The position numbers and the translations under genes were made by a program. DNA of 64,000 nt, taken from assembly GCF_000760695.4 (NCBI RefSeq), contig NZ_JHEG04000001.1:9336115-9400114 (forward strand), in the 5' to 3' direction. Origin of the DNA: Tolypothrix bouteillei VB521301. Its GTDB lineage: Bacteria > Cyanobacteriota > Cyanobacteriia > Cyanobacteriales > Nostocaceae. Positions 8,657 through 17,334 of this stretch are shown here, piece after piece. The notes under the pieces were generated by a model that searched no databases, had not been told where the DNA came from, and saw nothing but the letters and a program-made list of their open reading frames with translations. How positions within the stretch are numbered: position 1 is the stretch's first letter; every line of letters starts with the position of its first letter.

Positions 8657-9673
8657 TTAAACATTATTTCCAGGACGCCATCCACCAAGCAAAGCTGCAA
8701 CACCTAATGCTGCAAAGGTAACTGCACCCCATTTAAGAGGTGGATTCATATCTAGCCAATCTAAGAAAGTTGGAATTGCCAATTGGTCGAAGTCTCCCTT
8801 CACTCTGTCATACTCAGGTACAGGTCCATAGAGATTATCTGGTGCATCTTCTGACTTAGGTTCGTTAGTCCTCTGTCCTGCAAAAGCAATCAGCGTCAGT
8901 ATTGAATCTACAAGTTCTGGCGAAACCCGTTGCAACACATCCAAGACTCTGCCAACATCCCCTGCTATAAAATCGCGAGTGGGATGTTCTGCTGCGTAAA
9001 GAATAGCATCGGCAACAATGTTGGGTTGGTAATATGGGGGTATTCCTGTAGGCTTAACCCCCAGCTTGGTGCGAACTTTGTTGTAATAAGGGGTGTTAAT
9101 CACCGCAGGCTTTATGGATGTCACGCTGATGGGCAATTTTTCATGTTGCAACTCAACACGCAGCGATTCTAAGAAACCTTCAACCCCATGCTTGGCAGCA
9201 GAATAGGGGCTTTGTAGTGGTAAACTGCGGACACCTTCCACTGAGGAGATATGAATTAATGCTCCTCGTCCCTCTTGTTTGAGATAAGGGAGTGCTGCCA
9301 TTGCACCATGAACTTGTCCCATTAAGGTAACGTCTACAACGCGTTGAAACTCTTCTGGTGAGATTTGGTCGAAGCGAGCAAGTACACCTGTTGCTGCAGC
9401 ATGAACCCATGTATCTAGCCGTCCATAAAGTGCGACAGTTTTGTCTGCGATCGCTTTGACTTGTTCAAAATCACTCACATCAGCTAAAACATATGCGGCT
9501 TCTCCGCCAAAGCTTTGGATTTCTTTCACCAAAGACTGTAGCCCTGATTCGCTACGCGCAGCAACCATCACCTTTGCGCCTTTTTGGGCAAACTTCAAAG
9601 CGGTTTCGCGCCCAATCCCACTAGAAGCACCGACTACAGCAACAACTTGTTGATTAATAGGTTTTAATTGCAT
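8657..9673 (-). CDS. SDR family oxidoreductase with C-terminal membrane helix
   Basis: About 338 residues from the preferred ATG at 9671-9673 (MQLKPINQQVVAVVG); a longer frame begins at 9727. It is a classical short-chain dehydrogenase/reductase with the nucleotide-binding motif VVGASSGIGRETAL, catalytic serines in HISSVEG and the YxxxK pair in YSAAKHG. It should oxidise or reduce an unknown substrate with NAD(P)H. A C-terminal extension (about 240-338) ends in a hydrophobic segment (WGAVTFAALGVAALLGGW) that probably anchors the enzyme to a membrane. This layout is common in a cyanobacterial SDR subfamily annotated only generically. It is transcribed alone. Confidence 0.88.
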   Translation of the reverse strand: MQLKPINQQVVAVVGASSGIGRETALKFAQKGAKVMVAARSESGLQSLVKEIQSFGGEAAYVLADVSDFEQVKAIADKTVALYGRLDTWVHAAATGVLARFDQISPEEFQRVVDVTLMGQVHGAMAALPYLKQEGRGALIHISSVEGVRSLPLQSPYSAAKHGVEGFLESLRVELQHEKLPISVTSIKPAVINTPYYNKVRTKLGVKPTGIPPYYQPNIVADAILYAAEHPTRDFIAGDVGRVLDVLQRVSPELVDSILTLIAFAGQRTNEPKSEDAPDNLYGPVPEYDRVKGDFDQLAIPTFLDWLDMNPPLKWGAVTFAALGVAALLGGWRPGNNV

Positions 9674-9914
9674 AGTTTTTACCCTTACTCTCTCTCCCAT
9701 GTAAAGCTTTGTGAAGCGATCGTTCATCTTTCATTGGGCTGACAAAAGGGAGCGATCGCAGAACAGTTTCAAGAGTGGGTTCCGAGTGCTGCTCTGATTA
9801 TACCAGTGGCAGAGGTAGGGCGAAATTGGACAACATTGAGATCGCTGCCTTTAATGTTCTCACAGTTGTTGACAAGCTGCTTCTACGTTAAATCGAGCTT
9901 CTCAGCAGTTTACC

Positions 9915-10949
9915 TTACACTGTTGGATTTGCTCCTAACCAGTTCAGTAACTCCTCAATAGTTGTAAAATCTAACAAAGCTTCGCCAAGTGCTTCTAATT
10001 GGTTTGTTGAAAGGGTTTGAATGCTTTCTCTCACCGATTGTGGCAACTCCCCTAGCTGTCTTTGTAGTTGCCGTAGAATAAGTTTTTGTTCGCCTTCAAG
10101 CTTTCCTTCAAGCTTTCCTTCAAGCTTTCCTTCAAGCTTTCCCCGTTCGTAACCAATGCGCTCGCCTGTGGTAATATAACTCATACTCCGCTCCTGTTCC
10201 GCAGTTGCTACAACGCGGGGAACCCGCGCAACGCACTGCTCTTCAAATCGCTTAAATTCTTCCCACAACTCTGCTTCCAATCCTTTTGGTAATATCATAA
10301 CCCAATCGATAAATCGATATAAGTTACGAATATCTCTCTCTGTCAATCCTAAATCATACAATCGTCGAATCAAGCTAAATTTCCAACTTTTTCGTTCTCC
10401 TGGTTTTTTACTTGTCTCCTGCGTTTTTAAATTTGCCATGACTACCGTTGCAAATGGGTTATTGCTGGCTTCTAATTCTGTCCAACGGTTTTGGTAATCG
10501 AGAAGCTTGACGGTGCCAAATTCAAAGTTCAGCTTGGTCTTGGGGTAGCTGTAACTATATTGGTTTGGTCGCCATGTGGGGTCGGAATCGCACAAAATCG
10601 CCAAACTTATGGCAGGTTTAGCAAATCGGTCAAAAATCCGTAAATTGTAAGAAAACATTCTTTGTGCAAAGTCGTCTTCTGATTTTGCCTGGACTTCTAC
10701 GTGTATTAGCAACCACATTTCTTCTCCTTGAAGTTGCCAAACTTTGACTAACTTATCGACATATCGCCTACCTTGTTTTGCATCGCGTGCGATTTGCTGA
10801 AATTCTTTATCCAGAAATTCGTGGTGACGTTCCCAGTTAATTAATGCCGCTACTTCCGGAAAGAAAAATTGCATGGCTTGGGGAAAGTATGCTTCTAAAA
10901 TTTCTTTCCACGGTGAATCATTATCGACTCTTTTGCTTTTGGCGGTCAT
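9915..10949 (-). CDS. Rpn-type PD-(D/E)XK nuclease-like protein with DUF4351 tail
   Basis: A 344-residue protein of the Rpn/DUF4351 group common in cyanobacteria. The N-terminal half has the transposase-like/PD-(D/E)XK core: WERHHEFLDKEFQQI, then EMWLLIHVEVQAKSEDDF, where E-x-Q is the likely catalytic pair, then FSYNLRIFDRF. The C-terminal 50 residues (LQRQLGELPQSVRESIQTLS... IEELLNWL) match DUF4351. Between them are a (GKLE)4 run encoded by 12-bp tandem repeats, and at about residues 235-250 an insertion-like stretch encoded by a palindromic interspersed repeat (10211-10238). Members are proposed recombination-promoting nucleases, but the activity of this one is unproven. It starts at the ATG at 10949 and is transcribed alone. 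Confidence 0.8.
   Translation of the reverse strand: MTAKSKRVDNDSPWKEILEAYFPQAMQFFFPEVAALINWERHHEFLDKEFQQIARDAKQGRRYVDKLVKVWQLQGEEMWLLIHVEVQAKSEDDFAQRMFSYNLRIFDRFAKPAISLAILCDSDPTWRPNQYSYSYPKTKLNFEFGTVKLLDYQNRWTELEASNNPFATVVMANLKTQETSKKPGERKSWKFSLIRRLYDLGLTERDIRNLYRFIDWVMILPKGLEAELWEEFKRFEEQCVARVPRVVATAEQERSMSYITTGERIGYERGKLEGKLEGKLEGKLEGEQKLILRQLQRQLGELPQSVRESIQTLSTNQLEALGEALLDFTTIEELLNWLGANPTV
10094..10143 (-). repeat. 12-bp tandem repeat encoding (GKLE)4
   Basis: Four head-to-tail copies of a 12-bp unit (CTTCAAGCTTTC on the plus strand) lie in frame within the Rpn-type gene and encode GKLE units. The unit length is a multiple of three, so copy-number change keeps the frame. Confidence 0.85.
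10211..10238. repeat. palindromic interspersed repeat inserted in frame in the Rpn-type gene
   Basis: A 28-bp segment with a 5-bp stem (GCGGG/CCCGC) and constant flanks matches 13704-13731 at most positions. Differences in the stem are compensatory. In the Rpn gene it encodes part of QCVARVPRVVATAEQ. Confidence 0.7.
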
Positions 10950-10979
10950 ATTTCAATTGCTATACAGAACATATATTCT

Positions 10980-11061
10980 ATAGCAATCCTATTTGATATC
11001 CGAACAAGGGAGACAAGGAAGACAAGGGAGAGGTGTTTCCAACTCCTGCACTGATTGCTAT
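10980..11061. repeat. dispersed repeat, second copy at 43410-43458
   Basis: The segment begins with ATAGCAATC (10980-10988) and ends with the inverted GATTGCTAT (11053-11061). Its interior (CCGAACAAGGG..GACAAGGAAGA..GGTGTTT) recurs upstream of the arsenite exporter gene. It is non-coding and resembles the short mobile or palindromic repeats common in cyanobacteria. Confidence 0.6.
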
Positions 11062-11418
11062 CCTAAAAAAATTAAGAGAAGTTGTCATATGATTTTCTTC
11101 CCACTATAAAATTACCGCTGTACTTTCTTCTTTCTTCGCACTCTTTGTGCCCTTGTATAGTTCATTTAAATCTGACACTACAAGCAACATCTTATGATGA
11201 CATTCCTATCAATTACTGTTCCGTTGCTATCGATATTATTCCTCTGTCCTCTCCCTCTGCGTCCTCTGCGTTCTCGGCGGTTTTTTAATTATTCAAATGC
11301 TACCGGATCTGATATAAGTAGCTGCAAATAATCATTACCAGTTTGTAGTTACGATGTATGCGCTAAAGCGCTACTACGAGCTAAATACAATGATTTTACT
11401 TTCACAACAGTTACAACT

Positions 11419-11493
11419 ATAGGTTGGGTAAACCCGTGTGGAAACTCAACAAATGTCTGTGAATGTTGGGTTTCGTTCCTCAACCCAACCTAT
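11419..11493. repeat. inverted repeat hairpin with ATAGGTTGGGT arms
   Basis: The arms 11419-11429 and 11483-11493 are perfect 11-bp reverse complements, enclosing about 53 bp with AATGTTGGGTTTCGTTCC. This is a very common cyanobacterial interspersed repeat type. It lies just past the 3' end of the minus-strand ROK kinase gene. Confidence 0.7.
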
Positions 11494-11531
11494 GGGACTT
11501 TTGACCAATAACCAATGACAAATGACAACAC

Positions 11532-12257
11532 TTAATCCTTCCACAAAGCAATACCGCCTAATAATCCAGTCACATTTGGAATAATCTTTACATTTTTTGG
11601 CAACTCAATATTGACTTTATTGGCTTCCCCTCCGCCGATGTAGAGGTAATCGTAGTTGAAGAGATGTTCCAAAGATGCGATCGCTCTTTGCAAACGCCTG
11701 TTCCATTTTTCCTTACCAATCTTGTCTAAAGTCGAACGTCTCAATTGTTCTTCGTAAGTTTCCCCTTTGCGAAACGGATGGTGTCCCATTTCCAAATTTG
11801 GCACCAGTTTGCCATCAACAAACAAAGCAGAACCAAAACCCGTACCCAGTGTAACCACCAATTCCACGCCTTTTCCAGAAATTGCGCCCAAACCTTGCAT
11901 ATCGGCATCATTTATGACACGCACGGGTTGATTTAAACGTGCTGACAATGCTGTTGCCAAATCAAACCCAACCCACTCAGGAGTTAAATTCACTGCTGTT
12001 CCGATGACACCACTACGCACAACACCAGGAAAACCTACTGAAACGCGATGATATTCTCCTTGAGTTGCTGCTAAAGAAGCGATCGCATGAATCACAGCTT
12101 CTGGTATAGCAGGTTGGGGCGTTTCTGTTCGCGCCCTTTCCGTTAAGGGATTGCCTTTGGTATCTAGAACCATTACCTTAACACCGCTACCACCAATATC
12201 AACAGATAAGGTACGGATAGCTCCATCATTTACGACCATTGCTTTTTTTGAGTACAT
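11532..12257 (-). CDS. ROK family kinase, probable polyphosphate glucokinase
   Basis: A 241-residue ROK-fold sugar kinase. The phosphate-binding motif LSVDIGGSGVKVMVLD is followed by VGFPGVV, the catalytic-Asp segment INDADMQGLGA and the second phosphate loop LVVTLGTGFGSALF. The classical ROK zinc-binding CxCGxxGC motif is absent and replaced by LEMGHHPFRKGETYEE, as in polyphosphate glucokinases. It therefore probably phosphorylates glucose using polyphosphate and/or ATP. A start at MVVNDG (12239) is also possible. It is divergent from the creatininase-family gene, with 84 bp between the chosen starts, so the two may share a promoter region. Confidence 0.82.
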   Translation of the reverse strand: MYSKKAMVVNDGAIRTLSVDIGGSGVKVMVLDTKGNPLTERARTETPQPAIPEAVIHAIASLAATQGEYHRVSVGFPGVVRSGVIGTAVNLTPEWVGFDLATALSARLNQPVRVINDADMQGLGAISGKGVELVVTLGTGFGSALFVDGKLVPNLEMGHHPFRKGETYEEQLRRSTLDKIGKEKWNRRLQRAIASLEHLFNYDYLYIGGGEANKVNIELPKNVKIIPNVTGLLGGIALWKD

Positions 12258-12341
12258 ATGGACTGGGGAGTGAGGACTGGGAAATCAATCCTCAGTCGCT
12301 ACCTTTTATGTATTAATTTTATCAGAGATATAATAACCAAT

Positions 12342-13133
12342 ATGCACGGCTTCATTCCTCCATCACGCTTTTTTCCATACTTGACGTGGACTGATGTTCA
12401 AGCAATGCCGAACAAAGAAAATGTTGTCATAATCCAACCAGTAGGAGCAGTAGAACAACACGGTCCCCATTTACCACTGATTGTTGATGCGGCTATTGGT
12501 GCAGCGGTTTTGGGAAAAGCTTTGGAAAAACTAGACCCCAACATTCCAGCCTATGCCCTGCCAAATCTTTACTACGGTAAATCCAACGAACATTGGCATT
12601 TTCCCGGTACGATTACCCTCAGTGCTAAAACCTTACTGAAAACTTTGATAGAAGTTGGAGAAAGTGTTTACCGTGCTGGGTTTAGAAAATTCGTGTTGAT
12701 GAACTCTCATGGAGGACAACCCCAAGTTATGGATATTGTCGCACGAGATCTACACGTTAAATACAGCGATTTTTTTGTGTTTCCACTTTTCACCTGGCGA
12801 GTTCCCCATATTACTGGAGAATTACTGACTCCTAAAGAAAAAAAATTAGGAATTCATGCCGGGGATGCTGAAACTAGTATTATGCTGGCAATTTTACCCG
12901 AACAAGTCAAAATGGATGCTGCAGTTGTAGAATATCCTCCCGAACAGCCAGAAGGGAGTTTGCTCAGCATCGAAGGTAAGCTATCTTTTGCTTGGACAAC
13001 ACGGGATTTGAGTCAAAGCGGGGTTATAGGCGATCCTACAGTTGCAACTCAAGATAAAGGCGATCGCATTCTTGAATCTGTTTCTGATGGGTGGGTACAA
13101 GTTATTCACGATATCTTTGCGTTTAAACGTTGA
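12342..13133 (+). CDS. creatininase family amidohydrolase
   Basis: I chose the ATG at 12342 (MHGFIPPSRFFPYLTW) because the upstream 28 codons of open frame have no family resemblance. The 263-residue product has the metal-binding signatures of the creatininase/MftE superfamily: PVGAVEQHGPHLPLIVDA (Glu, His, Asp ligands), LMNSHGGQPQ and GIHAGDAETSIML. It should hydrolyse a linear or cyclic amide; the physiological substrate cannot be told from sequence. No mycofactocin, creatine or riboflavin-pathway neighbours are present. It is divergent from the ROK kinase gene. Confidence 0.85.
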   Translation: MHGFIPPSRFFPYLTWTDVQAMPNKENVVIIQPVGAVEQHGPHLPLIVDAAIGAAVLGKALEKLDPNIPAYALPNLYYGKSNEHWHFPGTITLSAKTLLKTLIEVGESVYRAGFRKFVLMNSHGGQPQVMDIVARDLHVKYSDFFVFPLFTWRVPHITGELLTPKEKKLGIHAGDAETSIMLAILPEQVKMDAAVVEYPPEQPEGSLLSIEGKLSFAWTTRDLSQSGVIGDPTVATQDKGDRILESVSDGWVQVIHDIFAFKR

Positions 13134-13865
13134 CCCAATCTTTCTCGTTCCCAGACAGAACTTATTGGTGATACCTATAACAACGGGAGCATCCCAATTT
13201 GGAAAAAACATTAAGCGATTGAAATCGCAGCTATACAAACCAAGTCCCTCCGGGTATCTCCTTACGGAGACGCTATGTGCAAGGCACACGCTTCGCGATG
13301 CCGCAGGCTATGCCCGTAAGGGCTATACGCGATGCGAAGCTACTCCCTTCCCGCTCGAAGATTTCTTAATTAAATGAACCGCAGAGGCGCAGAGGACACA
13401 GAGGAAAGAGGAGAAGAAGATCGGTAGTCTTATGGCGGAAAGGGAGTACGCCCGCAGGACTATACGCCAGTCTCCTGGGCGTGGGAAATCCCCTATAAGA
13501 ACAAGGTAATGGTGATACCAATTTTCTATGAAGATGCATATAATTAGCCTGCGTATAGCCCTTACGGGCATAGCCTGCGGCATCGCGTAGCGTGCGCTTT
13601 GCGCTTAGGCTGGCTTTGTTTGTATAGCCGAGGCAGCGCGTTGCGGAGAGAAGTTGCGGCTTGGGGGTTTCCACGTCAGATGCTTCACTTGGGCAAAGAC
13701 GACAGGTGCTCCAACGGAGGAAACCTCCGCAACGCACTGTCTCCCCAAGACCGCACTGACTCCCCAATAGCAAACTTCGGAGGGTTCCCCCCGTTGTAGC
13801 GCCTGCCGTCCACTCTTCTAGAGTGAGGGCAATAGTGTGCAACTTCACATAGAATTGGTATGAGG
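13134..13865. repeat. composite island of interspersed palindromic repeats
   Basis: About 730 bp without a credible gene, built from several repeat families. These are a TCTCGTTCCCAGAC-type fragment (about 13142), a perfect 37-bp inverted pair (13294-13330 and 13551-13587), a GCAGAGGCGCAGAGGA segment (about 13380), the palindromic unit at 13704-13731, and an inverted pair of TGATACCAATT..CTATG..AAG units (about 13512-13535 and 13842-13862). Open frames here (e.g. 13366-13848 minus) are by-products of this repeat sequence. Confidence 0.75.
13294..13587. repeat. 37-bp perfect inverted repeat pair
   Basis: Positions 13294-13330 are the exact reverse complement of 13551-13587, separated by 220 bp. 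The similarity continues weakly outward (GCAAGGCACACGC versus the complement of GCGTGCGCTTTGC). Confidence 0.85.
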
Positions 13866-13945
13866 AGCAACATTACCCATTCACCAACCGATCCTTGAAG
13901 AAGTTCGGAATTTTGCAGCCTCTCAAACACGTCCAAACCTTGTGC

Positions 13946-14158
13946 TCATGCAAAAACTTGTTCGGCTTTTATAGCGCTGTTGATATAGTACTCGGTAACT
14001 TTGCAGGCATTTTTGAGATTCATTTCAAGCAAGTTAATTTTTTTGGCTTCTCTGGTAAAACTTGGCATCTCTTGCCGACAGGTCGGGCAAAACCAATAGA
14101 TCCCTTGAGAGCGAACGTGGCGTAATAACTGGTCGGTGCAGCAAGGGCAAGAATTCAT
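13946..14158 (-). CDS. small zinc-ribbon protein
   Basis: A 70-residue product from the ATG at 14156-14158, chosen because GGAGG lies 10 nt upstream (14169-14173). It opens MNSCPCCTDQLLRHVRSQG and then YWFCPTCRQEMP: two CxxC-type knuckles (CPCC and CPTC) that should bind one zinc. A basic helical tail follows. I recognise this as a recurring small cyanobacterial protein of unknown function. RNA, DNA or protein binding is plausible but unproven. It is flanked by the repeat island and a long non-coding stretch, so it is probably monocistronic. Confidence 0.7.
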   Translation of the reverse strand: MNSCPCCTDQLLRHVRSQGIYWFCPTCRQEMPSFTREAKKINLLEMNLKNACKVTEYYINSAIKAEQVFA

Positions 14159-14713
14159 AATCTTTTTACCTCCACTCAAGGGTCGAGTAATAAATGTTTA
14201 ATAAAGCAGTTGATATTAATACGGAGTTGCATTCAAAGACATGACTTGTTGGTGAAACAAGTGAGACACGGGAGAGAACACGATGTAGCAATGCAAGCTG
14301 GTCTAAAATTGTATGGAGATTAACTGCAATTACGTATCAGCCCTTAAACTTTATGTGTTTGCAGTATTCAGGACGTGCTGTTTTTACGGAATAATTTCAT
14401 TCTAAAGTCACAATGTGAGAATCTTGTGAAGATGAAGTAGCAAAATCATCAATAAATTTACGTGTTAATTCTGCTAAAAATACTCTTCTTATGAATGAGA
14501 CTTACGTATATCTTCGCTTTATTTAGTCAGATTGTTTGAGAGCAAGGTTGAATAGTGCCTGGAGAGAAGGAATCTTTTATAAAAGCTTAAAGAGTTTCTT
14601 CCATCTGAACTAATCGCAGTTCGTTAAGAAATATAACAGTGTCTACTTGTACGGTGGCTGGAAGATCTCTTGAATGGGATGCTGCAACGTAACAATTCTC
14701 AAGAATTTTCAAA
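14159..14713. other. intergenic region
   Basis: About 550 bp between two minus-strand genes. It should contain the promoter of the zinc-ribbon gene and the transcript end of the hybrid response regulator. A 12-bp palindrome (CTTTTATAAAAG) lies near 14573. A 76-codon frame overlapping the regulator's end was not accepted. Nothing else was recognised. Confidence 0.4.
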
Positions 14714-17050
14714 TCAATTTTGGGTAAGTGCTGGTAACGCGCAGTTACAACCGGTTGCTTGAGCACGACCGAGGGCAATATTGGCAGATTTGTATAAAGA
14801 CTGCAAATCGTCGCCATCTTCTGGGTATTGGGCTATACCCGCACTGGCAGTTATTTGAAACTCGCTGTTATTGCTAGCAGTAAACTTTTGCTCGTGCAGT
14901 GTTTCTAGAATTTGAACAACTCGTTGGAGTCCCTGGCTTCGAGTCATACCATACATCCCAACGACAAATTCCTCTCCACTCCAACGAGAGACAACATCTT
15001 CTCCACGAAACGATCGCTGTAGAAGTTGTCCGAGTTGTCGCAGGACTGCATCACCAGCTGCGTGACCAAAATCGCTGTTAATTTGCTTGAACTTATCTAA
15101 TTCTAGAATAGCCAAACACATGGGTTGATTGTGCCTCAAACTCAAGCGCAGTAGCTTGTTCAAGTCTTGAGTGGCTCGATGGCGATTGTACACTCTAGTG
15201 AGCGGGTCAATTTCTGCTAAACTCCGTTGCAGTTTAGTCCGTTCTAACCGATGGAGGATACGGCTGACTAGTTCTGGACCTACAATTGGGTTTCTGACAA
15301 AATCATCGGCACCAGCAGCAAAAATTTGATGAATAGTGGTGGCATCTATATTATTGGCAAGAAATAGAATTGGCAATCCACCCCAACGTACATCGTTTCG
15401 TACTATTTGGCACAGTTCATTGCCGTTTAAGTTGGGCATATCAAGGTTGACAATCAGTAAATCTGGTGTAGATGCTTCTAGAGTTTCCCAAAACTGTTGC
15501 GGATCTTTCTCTACGATCGCTTTCAGTCCCCAAGGCTCTAATAGAGCTTTTAACGTGTTTGGAGTTTGGGAATTGTTGTCTATAACCATCACCACTGCTT
15601 CCGAGTCAATGTTAGTTGGTTGCAAGATATGCGTAATAACTTGTATCACCTCATTAGCAGCCATTGGCTTTTGTAAAAAAGTACGTCCTCCCAATCGCGC
15701 CACTTCCAAGCGAGTATCCAAATTGCTATGGGTTGTAAAGACCACAACAGGTACTGGTGGTGTTTGTAATAAAAGTTCTGCTAGCAGGGCAAAACTCTCT
15801 TCAGTTGTATTTCCGACAAGGGGGTCAAGTAAAATGGCATTAGGAGCAAAACAGTCAATTTTATCCCTAACTTCAGACAAGGTTGTCGCTACTTCTGCAA
15901 TGATTCCTTGAGCTTCAGCCCTAATCACTAATTCACGTGCTAGTTGGCGATCGCTATCAATTATTAATAACTTGGGGCGTCCATCTTTGGAATTTGCCAA
16001 CTTTGACAGTAATCCTGGGGATGAAGACTCTATTTCTTTGCGTAAAGCCATTACCAACTTGTACAAGTACTTAGTTTCTTTAGTTGAAGGTTGGCTGAGC
16101 TGCAGGTAATGTTTGATTGTACGAGCTAACTGAGCGCTTTTGTTCAAACCACAATGACACAATGAAGCTACTAATGTTTGAGCTTCTTGTTCGGCTAAAG
16201 TCTGGAGTTCCTGGCTCTGTGTCTGTTGCAAGTAAGCTGTAGCAGCTTGTTCGAGCACAGTTATATGCTGGTTCATTCTTTCTTTAAACCGATTCAAAGC
16301 TTCTGTTAATGCGGGTGATGTCTGCTGTTGCTGTTTATTACCTCTCTTCAGAGAGATGTTATTTATCGGTTTTGTTGGTAACGCTTTGAGACGATACCCG
16401 ATACCATAAACAGTTTCAATTATATCGGTAGGTGCTCCCACAGCCTTTAACTTCTGCCGCAATCCTTTGATTTGAGTTCTCACGGCTTCCTCTGTCGGTG
16501 TGTTTGCAAATGACCAAATATGTTCGAGAATTGCATCACAACTAAACACCCTTTTAGGATGTCGCATCAACAACTCTAAAAGAGCGTACTCTTTAGGCGT
16601 GAGCTGTATCGGTTGCGTTTCATAACGGACTTCAAGATTGCTGGGGTCAAGGCGCAGGTTTCCCCACTCTAATATAGGTGATGGAGTAGAGCTACTCCGA
16701 CGCAGTAAAGCGCGGATACGAGCAATAAGTTCTTTGGAGTCAAAAGGTTTTACCACATAATCATCTGCTCCTGCGTCTAGCCCCATGGCTTTATCATGAC
16801 CGCTATCTCGACCTGTTAACAAAAGAATCGGGACTGTAAAACCACGCGATCGCAACTGGCGGCACAGGCTAATACCATCGAGTTCAGGTAACATGATATC
16901 GAGCAGTATCAAATCGTAGTTGAAGGCTTGTACTAAGTCCCAAGCTGCTTGACCATTTGTGGTCACTTCCACTGCATAACTTTGATAATGAAGGAGTGCA
17001 GTGAGTGACCTAATGATAGATTCATTATCCTCTACAATAAGAATCCTCAT
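14714..17050 (-). CDS. hybrid response regulator: REC, winged helix, Hpt-like, REC, REC, GGDEF
   Basis: A 778-residue regulator. Order: a REC domain (1-120) with Asp in LILLDIMLPELDG and Lys in VVKPF; an OmpR-type winged helix (about 125-222; LTPKEYALLELLMRHP, RTQIKGLRQKL, GIGYRL); an Hpt-like helical region (about 250-340); a second REC (about 365-480; NAILLDPL, FLQKPM); a third REC (about 490-610); and a GGDEF domain (about 620-775) with RWSGEEF as its signature loop. The last two REC-related parts look degenerate. The third REC has LLIVNLDMP, with Asn where the phospho-Asp is expected. The Hpt-like region reads EAQTLVASL where EAHKLAGSL would be usual, so the acceptor His is lost. It may bind DNA and make or sense c-di-GMP. 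No histidine kinase is adjacent. It lies downstream of the exopolysaccharide cluster, and control of that cluster is an inference. Confidence 0.85.
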   Translation of the reverse strand: MRILIVEDNESIIRSLTALLHYQSYAVEVTTNGQAAWDLVQAFNYDLILLDIMLPELDGISLCRQLRSRGFTVPILLLTGRDSGHDKAMGLDAGADDYVVKPFDSKELIARIRALLRRSSSTPSPILEWGNLRLDPSNLEVRYETQPIQLTPKEYALLELLMRHPKRVFSCDAILEHIWSFANTPTEEAVRTQIKGLRQKLKAVGAPTDIIETVYGIGYRLKALPTKPINNISLKRGNKQQQQTSPALTEALNRFKERMNQHITVLEQAATAYLQQTQSQELQTLAEQEAQTLVASLCHCGLNKSAQLARTIKHYLQLSQPSTKETKYLYKLVMALRKEIESSSPGLLSKLANSKDGRPKLLIIDSDRQLARELVIRAEAQGIIAEVATTLSEVRDKIDCFAPNAILLDPLVGNTTEESFALLAELLLQTPPVPVVVFTTHSNLDTRLEVARLGGRTFLQKPMAANEVIQVITHILQPTNIDSEAVVMVIDNNSQTPNTLKALLEPWGLKAIVEKDPQQFWETLEASTPDLLIVNLDMPNLNGNELCQIVRNDVRWGGLPILFLANNIDATTIHQIFAAGADDFVRNPIVGPELVSRILHRLERTKLQRSLAEIDPLTRVYNRHRATQDLNKLLRLSLRHNQPMCLAILELDKFKQINSDFGHAAGDAVLRQLGQLLQRSFRGEDVVSRWSGEEFVVGMYGMTRSQGLQRVVQILETLHEQKFTASNNSEFQITASAGIAQYPEDGDDLQSLYKSANIALGRAQATGCNCALPALTQN

Positions 17051-17136
17051 GATGACTCATTCCTTTAAATTTTTGGTGTTATATACGTTAAGAGTTTGTA
17101 ACAATTTTTTGAATTAGACACCGACAACCACAATCA

Positions 17137-17334
17137 TCATTGAAGCTGAGCTTCAGTCTTCATAAAATGCCAAAAAACCTTGTTGAATTCAGCAAACTCC
17201 AGCCTAAGTTCTGACATCCTTTGGCTGCGTTCTTTATACACACAACTCTCACGCATAGATTGCAGTTTAGTATAGAAAGTCTTCAGCTGCAACTTGACAT
17301 CTAATATAGAGGTATAAAGATTTGATGAATTCAA
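17137..17334 (-). CDS. small helical protein, uncertain
   Basis: A 65-residue frame 86 bp upstream of the hybrid response regulator on the same strand. The predicted product is helical and charged (LQLKTFYTKLQSMRESCVY, LRLEFAEFNKVFWHFMK), with no recognised family and no strong ribosome binding site. It could be a small gene co-transcribed with the regulator or a chance frame in AT-rich DNA. Confidence 0.3.
   Translation of the reverse strand: MNSSNLYTSILDVKLQLKTFYTKLQSMRESCVYKERSQRMSELRLEFAEFNKVFWHFMKTEAQLQ

Larger units (their letters stand above)
10950..11531. other. intergenic region rich in short dispersed repeats
   Basis: No gene is visible. It contains the 10980-11061 dispersed repeat, a fragment of a CCTCTGCG-type repeat near 11245-11285, and the hairpin at 11419-11493 just downstream of the ROK gene. 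Confidence 0.5.

Noticed and set aside
9740..9914. Plus-strand open stretch (GAIAEQFQEWVPSAALII...) between the SDR and Rpn-type genes
   Set aside because: Composition is protein-like, but no start, family match or ribosome binding site was seen; left as possible remnant only.
10094..10143. Short direct repeats suggesting a CRISPR array
   Set aside because: Units are contiguous 12-mers with no spacers and encode (GKLE)n in a gene.
13366..13848. 160-codon minus-strand frame and other frames in the repeat island
   Set aside because: They are built from palindromic repeat sequence with no family resemblance; open frames are a by-product of the repeats.
14587..14817. 76-codon minus-strand frame overlapping the 3' end of the hybrid response regulator
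   Set aside because: About 100 bp is a shadow of the GGDEF-encoding region, the start lies inside that gene, and no ribosome binding site or family was seen.
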